From Verrucomicrobiota bacterium (GTDB lineage Bacteria > Verrucomicrobiota > Verrucomicrobiia > Limisphaerales > UBA1096), in contig JASLKL010000009.1 in NCBI GenBank assembly GCA_030747605.1, positions 1 to 34,253 of the forward strand: a stretch of DNA of 34,253 bases, read 5' to 3'. Shown here in pieces: positions 28,219 through 34,253 of this stretch (position 1 is its first letter; each line of letters starts with the position of its first letter). A program made the translations under genes and the position numbers. Below the pieces are notes generated by a model. The model saw only the letters and a program-made list of their open reading frames with translations. It was not told where the DNA came from and did no database searches.

Positions 28219-28506
28219 TTAGTCCTGTTTAGTGATGAAAACTCTGAAGATATCTTTGATTTTTAGTAATCGCTTTTTGAGATCTCCGGTATTCTCTGGG
28301 ACAACTTCGAATTCTACCTCAATGTAATAGCCATTTGGGTTTTTTCGATTAGCTACGCGGGAAAACTCTTTAAGGCCATCTGCATTAAACTCGCCAGCTT
28401 TGCCCCCGCTAGAGTCAATTTCAGCTGTGATTAGGTTCTGTAGTTCCTCAACGGTGTTTTCACGTCCCGTTTCTTTAAGGATGATCGTTCCTTCGTATTT
28501 CGTCAT
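28219..28506 (-). CDS. rpsF: 30S ribosomal protein S6
   Basis: Small S6-like protein 'YEGTIILKETGRENTVEELQNLI...NGYYIEVEFEV' between pth and ssb. Confidence 0.88.
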   Translation of the reverse strand: MTKYEGTIILKETGRENTVEELQNLITAEIDSSGGKAGEFNADGLKEFSRVANRKNPNGYYIEVEFEVVPENTGDLKKRLLKIKDIFRVFITKQD

Positions 28507-28517
28507 CTGTTTCTTCT

Positions 28518-29108
28518 TTATTTGTTGGGGAAAAGATCCCCGTTGTAATTATTCATGGCCATTTGTAGGCCTTGGTTTATCCAGCAACTAAGCTGATTGC
28601 TGGCGGTTTCAATTACCGTTTCTACTCGATCCATTTCATCTTGACTAAACTGACCTAGTACAAATCCTGAAACTTCTTGTTTGCGGTCAGGACGCCCGAT
28701 TCCAATCCTTAATCTAGGAAAGGAGCAGGTTCCTAAGCATTCACTTATAGATTCAAGTCCGCGGTGACCTCCGTTTCCTCCGTCAGGTCTCATTCGTAGC
28801 GAGCCTAACGGTAAGTCCAAGTCATCCACTACAACCATAACCCGTTCGGCATGGATCTTATAATATCCAGCCAATGGTGCTACAGTTTTTCCGCTCAGGT
28901 TCATGTACTTTTGAGGCTTGGTGAGGAGAATGCTTTTTCCATCCTGATCACCTCTAGCCAAATGCGTGGTGAATTTTTTGTTCACCTGCCAATCAAAACT
29001 AAAATGCTTGGCTAAACGTTCAATTGTCATGAACCCGATATTGTGTCGGGTGTTGGCATATTCCTTACCAGGATTGCCTAATCCCACAATAAGGAAATTT
29101 TCTTCCAT
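28518..29108 (-). CDS. pth: Peptidyl-tRNA hydrolase
   Basis: 'LIVGLGNPGKEYANTRHNIGFM', 'KPQKYMNLSGKTV', 'VVVDDLDLPLGSLRMRPDGGNGGHRGLESI'. Confidence 0.98.
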   Translation of the reverse strand: MEENFLIVGLGNPGKEYANTRHNIGFMTIERLAKHFSFDWQVNKKFTTHLARGDQDGKSILLTKPQKYMNLSGKTVAPLAGYYKIHAERVMVVVDDLDLPLGSLRMRPDGGNGGHRGLESISECLGTCSFPRLRIGIGRPDRKQEVSGFVLGQFSQDEMDRVETVIETASNQLSCWINQGLQMAMNNYNGDLFPNK

Positions 29109-29163
29109 AAATGGGCCATCTCAAAGAACAAAACGAATCATCTAATTCGTTGTTCGAACAAAA

Positions 29164-29835
29164 TCAATCTTCCTTCTTTTCTTCAGGTTTATTTTCTTCG
29201 GAGGCAGCATCTTTACTGTCAGCAGCTTCCGTGGTGCTCTCTCCTTCGGTTTCTTCGGCTTTAGCAGTAATGCGTGAAGCGGCTACAGCGACTACTCGAC
29301 TCTTAGGGTCGCCTACGGTGGTGACTCCTTCAGGTAGTGTTACTGAATTAAGAAGAATACCTTCTCCAACCTGTAAGTGGCTTGTGTCTATCTCAATTTT
29401 TTCAGGGATATCCAGCGCTTTGCCTCTAAGGGTTAAATTATGCGACATCGTCTGCAAGATACCACCCACTTTGACTCCCTCTGGTGTGCCAGTGGTGTGA
29501 AGGGGTATTTTTGCTGTTATAACGCTATCCTCGGTTAAGCGGCGAAAATCAGCATGAATACATAGATTTGAAATAGGGTGCTTCTGTAAATCCTGTACCA
29601 AAGCCATACTTTTAGTGCCGTTAAGATCCAGCTCTACTAGAAAATTCTTTGCCTCAGTTGACTTGATAGCCTTCTCGAATTGGGTGGATTCCAATTCAAT
29701 ATTTGAGGGGTCTCCATTACCGTATAGAGTGCCAGGTATACGACCGGAATTACGGAGTTTTTTACTTCCAGTTGTCTTAATTAATTCTCGCTCGTTGGCG
29801 GCTAAAGAGATCGCTTTCATTTTATAACTATACAA
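29164..29835 (-). CDS. rplY: 50S ribosomal protein L25/general stress protein Ctc
   Basis: 'GSKKLRNSGRIPGTLYGNG', 'LVQDLQKHPISNLCIHADFRRL', acidic C-terminal tail; between pth and prs. Confidence 0.94.
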   Translation of the reverse strand: MYSYKMKAISLAANERELIKTTGSKKLRNSGRIPGTLYGNGDPSNIELESTQFEKAIKSTEAKNFLVELDLNGTKSMALVQDLQKHPISNLCIHADFRRLTEDSVITAKIPLHTTGTPEGVKVGGILQTMSHNLTLRGKALDIPEKIEIDTSHLQVGEGILLNSVTLPEGVTTVGDPKSRVVAVAASRITAKAEETEGESTTEAADSKDAASEENKPEEKKED

Positions 29836-29865
29836 ACAAAATCAACAAAGGTTTCCCGGAAAGTC

Positions 29866-30810
29866 TCAGGTGGTGCGTGCTCCCTTAAACCGAAACAGTG
29901 AGTTAACTGAGGAGTTATTGTGAATTCTCTGTATTGCTTCGCCTAGTAAATTGGCAACAGACAGTGTTGTCACGTTAAGCCCCTCAATTTCGGGGCGGGG
30001 CACAGTATCAGTTGTTATCAGTTCGTCAATACAAGAATTTTTTAGGCGTTCGATGCCTAAATCATTGAGAATTGCATGAGAAACACATGCTCGGATGCTC
30101 TCTGCTCCTTGAGCTTTTAGAATTGCAGCTGCGTTGACAAGGGTGCCCGCTGTTTCGGTAATATCATCCACTAAAAGGGCACGTTTTCCTTCAATTTCTC
30201 CAATAATACCAACTGATTCGGTGTCAGTGGCGCTTGTTCGTCGCTTCGCTACTATAGCCAAATCAGCATTAAGCATTTCAGAATATGCATGTGCCATTTT
30301 CAATCCACCTACATCTGGACTAACAACTACTAAGTCGTTGTGTTTGCTGTACTTAAGATAGTCAAAGATAACAGGAGATGCATAGAGATGGTCTACGGGG
30401 ATATCAAAAAAACCCTGAATCTGCTGAGCGTGTAAATCCATGGTTAGGATTCGATTTGCCCCAGCTGCTACTAATAGGTTGGCTACCAATTTGGCTGAGA
30501 TAGGGACTCGAGGTTGGTCTTTTCTGTCCTGTCGAGCGTATCCATAAAATGGCATAACTGCAGTAATTCGATCGGCACTAGCCCTTCTCAGAGCATCAAT
30601 AATAATGAATAGCTCCATCAGGTGATGATTAGTCGGGGGGCAGGAAGACTGTAAAACGAACACGTCCTCTCCACGGACATTCTCCTCAATTTTTGCAAAT
30701 GTTTCCCCGTCTGGAAAGGCCTTGAGCATAATTTTTCCTGGCTCGATGCCTATTGTGTTACAAATAGAATCAGCTAAGGGTTGATTTGAATTACCAGCGA
30801 ATATTTTCAC
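29866..30810 (-). CDS. prs: Ribose-phosphate pyrophosphokinase
   Basis: 'FPDGETFAKIEENVRGEDVFVLQS', 'MPFYGYARQDRKDQPRVPISAKLVANLL', 'MDLHAQQIQGFFDIPVDHLYA', 'VSPDVGGLKMA', 'ALLVDDITETAGTL'. Confidence 0.97.
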   Translation of the reverse strand: MKIFAGNSNQPLADSICNTIGIEPGKIMLKAFPDGETFAKIEENVRGEDVFVLQSSCPPTNHHLMELFIIIDALRRASADRITAVMPFYGYARQDRKDQPRVPISAKLVANLLVAAGANRILTMDLHAQQIQGFFDIPVDHLYASPVIFDYLKYSKHNDLVVVSPDVGGLKMAHAYSEMLNADLAIVAKRRTSATDTESVGIIGEIEGKRALLVDDITETAGTLVNAAAILKAQGAESIRACVSHAILNDLGIERLKNSCIDELITTDTVPRPEIEGLNVTTLSVANLLGEAIQRIHNNSSVNSLFRFKGARTT

Positions 30811-30960
30811 TTCGTTTCAGTATTGGTTTGGGAAACTAAATTCTATTGCTTGGAATTCCGCAATAGGTGGAAAAAAGTAACAATTAAGCATCACCAATCA
30901 AGCGCATTCAGACAAAATAGATTATTTTTTATGATATTAAACAATGTGATTAGAGGAATA

Positions 30961-31965
30961 TTAGAATTGTTCAAGGAATCGCTTATCGTTTTCATAAAAG
31001 AGTCGAATATCATTGATGCCATAACGAATCATTGCAATACGTTCAATACCAAAGCCAAATGCCCAACCACTCCATTCCTCCGGATCGTATCCGACATTTT
31101 CAAATACTTTTGGGTGTACCATGCCGCATCCTGCTATTTCGAGCCATTCTTTCCCCATTTTGCGAACAAGTGGGCTACTAAAGTCGATTTCCAAACTTGG
31201 TTCAGTATAAGAAAAATAATGTGGTCGAAAGCGGAGTTTTACTTCTTTGCCTAGTAGCTCCTTGAATACAAATTCTACGGTGCCTTTCAAGTCGCTTACT
31301 GTCACGTTTTTGTCGATATATAGGCCTTCGATTTGATGGAATGTCGGGTTATGAGTAGCATCAGCCGTATCTCGTCGATAAACGCGCCCAGGTACGATGA
31401 TTCTTATAGGGGGAGGCATTTTCTCCATTGCTCGAATTTGTACTGACGAAGTGTGAGTACGGAGTAATGGGCGATCTTTAGTATTAATGTAAAATGTATC
31501 CTGAGTATCTCGTGCGGGGTGATCGGCTGGAGTGTTTAATGCATCAAAGCAATAGTATTCAGACTCGATTTCTGGTCCATCAGCGACCGCAAAACCAATT
31601 TTCCGAAAGCTTTTAACAATATCCGCTGTTACTTTAGTGAGTGGATGCTTTTTGCCGAGAGGTCGTCGGCGCCCTGGGGAGGTGAAATCAGTAGCTTGCT
31701 TTGGGGAATCTGCTGCTGCTTCTAATTCTTCTCGGCGTTGATTTAGTGTTTTGGTCAGTTCTGACTTAACTAAATTGATGGCTTTGCCTGCAGCGGGTCG
31801 TTCCTCTTTTGAGAGGCTGCCCATTTGTTTTAGTAAAGCAGTGAACTGCCCATTGGTTCCGAAGTATTGAATTCGGACATCTTCCAAATTATTCAAGCTT
31901 TCGGCAGTCTGTAGGGCTTCGAGCGCAGCAGCCTTAATAGGCTCAATTTGGTCGGTGAATGCCAT
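30961..31965 (-). CDS. pheS: Phenylalanyl-tRNA synthetase alpha subunit
   Basis: 'SPGRRRPLGKKHPLTKV', 'DTFYI', 'LLRTHTSSVQIRAME', 'PGRVYRRDTADATHNPTFHQIEGL', 'GFGIERIAMIRYGINDIRLFYENDKRFLEQF'. Confidence 0.98.
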   Translation of the reverse strand: MAFTDQIEPIKAAALEALQTAESLNNLEDVRIQYFGTNGQFTALLKQMGSLSKEERPAAGKAINLVKSELTKTLNQRREELEAAADSPKQATDFTSPGRRRPLGKKHPLTKVTADIVKSFRKIGFAVADGPEIESEYYCFDALNTPADHPARDTQDTFYINTKDRPLLRTHTSSVQIRAMEKMPPPIRIIVPGRVYRRDTADATHNPTFHQIEGLYIDKNVTVSDLKGTVEFVFKELLGKEVKLRFRPHYFSYTEPSLEIDFSSPLVRKMGKEWLEIAGCGMVHPKVFENVGYDPEEWSGWAFGFGIERIAMIRYGINDIRLFYENDKRFLEQF

Positions 31966-31971
31966 TTAAAT

Positions 31972-32005
31972 AAATAAAAAACGAGCGACCATTTAAGGTC
32001 GCTCG
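31972..32005 (-). terminator. Rho-independent terminator between rplT and pheS
   Basis: Minus strand CGAGCGACC-TTAAAT-GGTCGCTCG followed by TTTTTTATTTATT; 9-bp GC-rich stem and U tract. Confidence 0.9.
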
Positions 32006-32031
32006 AAGAAAAAGTCAAACTTGCTTGTTGT

Positions 32032-32394
32032 TTAGCCTTTGGCTTCTAGTGCGCTCTTAGCGGTATTTACTAGTTCCCCGAATGCAGTTGAATCAGTTGC
32101 TGCTAAATCGGCCAACACCTTTCGGTTGACATCGACTTTGGCCGCTTTGAGTCCTTCTATGAATCTACTGTAAGTTATACCAGCTTCGCGTGCTGCAGCG
32201 TTGATTCGAAGGTTCCAAAGGCCACGAAATGTGCGCTTCTTATTTTTTCGGTCTCGATAGGCGTATTGTTGACCATGTTCGAGGGCATCCTTGGCATAAC
32301 GATAGAGTTTGGATCGGCGAAGCCGAAATCCTTTAGCGGCCTCTAGTGTGCGTTTGCGACGTTTGCGGGATGCGGCTGCGTTTGTGGCTCTCAT
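32032..32394 (-). CDS. rplT: 50S ribosomal protein L20
   Basis: 'RKRRKRTLEAAKGFRLRRSKLYRYAKDALEHGQQYAYRDRKNKKRTFRGLWNLRINAAAREAGITYSRFI'. Confidence 0.98.
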   Translation of the reverse strand: MRATNAAASRKRRKRTLEAAKGFRLRRSKLYRYAKDALEHGQQYAYRDRKNKKRTFRGLWNLRINAAAREAGITYSRFIEGLKAAKVDVNRKVLADLAATDSTAFGELVNTAKSALEAKG

Positions 32395-32417
32395 TTATCT
32401 AGAATATAAAACAGTAA

Positions 32418-32630
32418 TCAGTGGGAAAACGGGAGATTTTCCAATACTCGGGAGTAGTCCGTCTTGTCAACTAAAGCAGAAGTCCCCAATTTACGACGAC
32501 GTTTAGCATTTTTGCTAGCTAACAGATGTCGCTTTCCCGGGCGGCTACGTACAATTTTACCCGAACCGGTAATTTTAAAACGCTTTGCTACCGCTTTGCG
32601 TGTTTTGATTGATTTTGGTTTGCTTTGCAT
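32418..32630 (-). CDS. rpmI: 50S ribosomal protein L35
   Basis: 'KSIKTRKAVAKRFKITGSGKIVRSRPGKRHLLASKNAKRRRKLG'; immediately upstream of rplT. Confidence 0.97.
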   Translation of the reverse strand: MQSKPKSIKTRKAVAKRFKITGSGKIVRSRPGKRHLLASKNAKRRRKLGTSALVDKTDYSRVLENLPFSH

Positions 32631-32778
32631 CTGTTATCATCCCTTTCCCCCCGAAAAGGCCGGGAAAAGTATTCAAATGATATCATTGAATCAAGCCATT
32701 TTCCTCTATATTATCAATTTTTTGTTGTGGAGTCTGCTTTGTAGAGCAGCTAAGAATACGTCCTGTTTTATATTATCA

Positions 32779-34035
32779 ATGAATAAAAAAGAGATTTTAC
32801 TAGTAACTGCACTAGGTTTAGGCCTTTTTTCAGGCAAAGCGGCAGATGAGGTTATCTTTGAGGATGCCAATTTTTCTAAGGAAGGTTGGAGTAATTATAG
32901 AGATATTGGAGACGGTTGGGAGGTGCGATCTCGTGATTTTGGAGAATTAGTTCAAGGAGTTGTTCAGGAGGTTACCGTTAAGGGATCTGGTGGAATTTTC
33001 TTGAGTTCCAAAACTGATAGCTTTGTTAGTGTTTTTCGGAGTGATGGGACTATTTATGCTATTCGCAGCAGAGATGGCAATCAATCATCAATTGGACAAG
33101 TTGAAGTTGATGGCAAAGTTGATTTAAGGGTTGGTTTCGATGGGGCATTTTTTATTTACGAGTATCGAAATACAGACAAATGGCTTCGACTTGGTAAGTC
33201 CGACATCGTTGGATTGGTCTCATATAAGTGTGGAATTTCAACAAATAGTCGCGCTGACGGTATGGGCAATTATCGAGTAATAAAACTCGAGTCGTTGCAG
33301 GGTGTTCGTTTTGGTTACACTAATACACCAAAGATCCCTGGTACTCCTTGGGTGGTGCATGACCCATTCCGTCCTCAGCCGCATCAGATTGATCCCGGAA
33401 CTATTTCTCCGAGAAACAATCCTGGGACGCCTCCTTCGGATGCGATTGTACTTTTTGATGGATCCAATCTTGATGCATGGGAGAATAATAAGGGAGGCGC
33501 TCCAAAATGGGTTTTAGGCGATGGTTATTTCGAGTGCATGAAGAAATCGGGTACTATTCGGTCAAAGCAAAAGTTTGGTAGTGTGCAACTCCACATTGAG
33601 TGGGCGGCGCCTTCTGAAGTTAAAGGTAGTAGTCAAGGCAGGGGGAATTCTGGTGTTTTTCTGGCTGGTCTGTATGAGGTGCAAGTACAGGATAATTACG
33701 ACAATCTTACTTATCCTGACGGTCAAGCTAGCTCACTGTATGGATTTCGGCCTCCGCGTGTTAATGTTACTCGCCCTCCAGGAGAATGGCAGGCGTATGA
33801 TATTATTTTTGAGATGCCAGAATTTAAAGATGGTAAGCTCTTGAAAAAAGCTAAGATCACAGTGTTGCATAATGGGGTAGTTACCCAACATGGTGTTGAG
33901 ATACCGGGCATTTTAGGTCACAAAAAAACCCAGCCTTATCGAGAACATGGTCCAGGTCATATTCAGTTACAGGATCATGGCAACCCGGTTCGATATCGCA
34001 ATATCTGGGTTCGAGAGTTAAAGGCGATTCAATAG
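32779..34035 (+). CDS. Secreted DUF1080 (3-keto-disaccharide hydrolase-like) domain protein
   Basis: Signal peptide 'MNKKEILLVTALGLGLFSGKAADE' supports a start at 32779; the ORF-track start at 32464 overlaps rpmI. C-terminal 'IVLFDGSNLDAWENNKGGAPKWVLGDGYFECM...FGSVQLHIEWAAP...GNSGVFLAGLYEVQVQDNYDN...HIQLQDHGNPVRYRNIWVREL' is DUF1080-like. Confidence 0.88.
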   Translation: MNKKEILLVTALGLGLFSGKAADEVIFEDANFSKEGWSNYRDIGDGWEVRSRDFGELVQGVVQEVTVKGSGGIFLSSKTDSFVSVFRSDGTIYAIRSRDGNQSSIGQVEVDGKVDLRVGFDGAFFIYEYRNTDKWLRLGKSDIVGLVSYKCGISTNSRADGMGNYRVIKLESLQGVRFGYTNTPKIPGTPWVVHDPFRPQPHQIDPGTISPRNNPGTPPSDAIVLFDGSNLDAWENNKGGAPKWVLGDGYFECMKKSGTIRSKQKFGSVQLHIEWAAPSEVKGSSQGRGNSGVFLAGLYEVQVQDNYDNLTYPDGQASSLYGFRPPRVNVTRPPGEWQAYDIIFEMPEFKDGKLLKKAKITVLHNGVVTQHGVEIPGILGHKKTQPYREHGPGHIQLQDHGNPVRYRNIWVRELKAIQ

Positions 34036-34037
34036 TT

Positions 34038-34253
34038 GTGGTTGATGAGAATCTGAAAGAAGTTTCTTTAGCCCTTGGGTTGGGTGATTTCAAACGTCAT
34101 ATTTTTCTCTGTGCGGATCAAAGCAACCCTAAGTGTTGCTCCAGAGAAACAGGACTGGAGTCTTGGGCTTTTTTGAAGAAACGACTTAAAGAGCTTGGTT
34201 TAGTTGGGGGTTGCCCTGAGGTTTATCGGTCTAAGGTTAATTGTCTTCGTGTT
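34038..34253 (+). CDS. [2Fe-2S] thioredoxin-like ferredoxin, 3'-truncated by the window end
   Basis: My translation from GTG 34038: VVDENLKEVSLALGLGDFKRHIFLCADQSNPKCCSRETGLESWAFLKKRLKELGLVGGCPEVYRSKVNCLRV. 'HIFLCADQxxPKCCS...KVNCLRV' is typical of (2Fe-2S) ferredoxin-domain proteins. Confidence 0.75.
   Translation, partial: MVDENLKEVSLALGLGDFKRHIFLCADQSNPKCCSRETGLESWAFLKKRLKELGLVGGCPEVYRSKVNCLRV

Noticed and set aside
32464-32778. N-terminal 105-aa extension of the DUF1080 ORF
   Set aside because: It overlaps rpmI antisense, and the signal peptide begins at the internal Met at 32779.
1-34253. CRISPR array, prophage, toxin-antitoxin or defence island
   Set aside because: No regularly spaced repeats, Cas, phage, TA or recognisable defence proteins seen on either strand.

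Overview
This 34 kb window is mostly core-genome sequence. Protein style and gene content suggest a Verrucomicrobia-like bacterium, but that is inference. From left to right it contains: (1) the 3' part of an RNase R gene, translationally coupled (ATGA overlap) to a 1380-aa secreted metzincin-type protein; (2) a complete 14-subunit complex I operon, nuoB-C-D-E-F-G-H-I-J-K-L-M-N, with a consensus-like Rex operator palindrome upstream of nuoB and an oppositely oriented tRNA-Gln(CUG) gene between nuoE and nuoF; (3) a frameshifted remnant of a small two-TM membrane protein after nuoN, not in the ORF track; (4) minus-strand genes for an orphan HMGL-like aldolase, an orphan OppA-like lipoprotein, secG, tpiA and pgk; (5) carA on the plus strand; (6) a minus-strand translation cluster rpmI-rplT-pheS-prs-rplY-pth-rpsF-ssb-rplI that lacks infC, pheT and rpsR at their usual positions; (7) a plus-strand DUF1080 protein and a truncated [2Fe-2S] ferredoxin-like gene. 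I found no CRISPR array, prophage, transposon or clear new multi-gene system. The best leads are the antisense tRNA inside the nuo operon, the Rex-like operator, the N7-type cysteine motif in a short NuoG, and the frameshifted membrane-protein locus.
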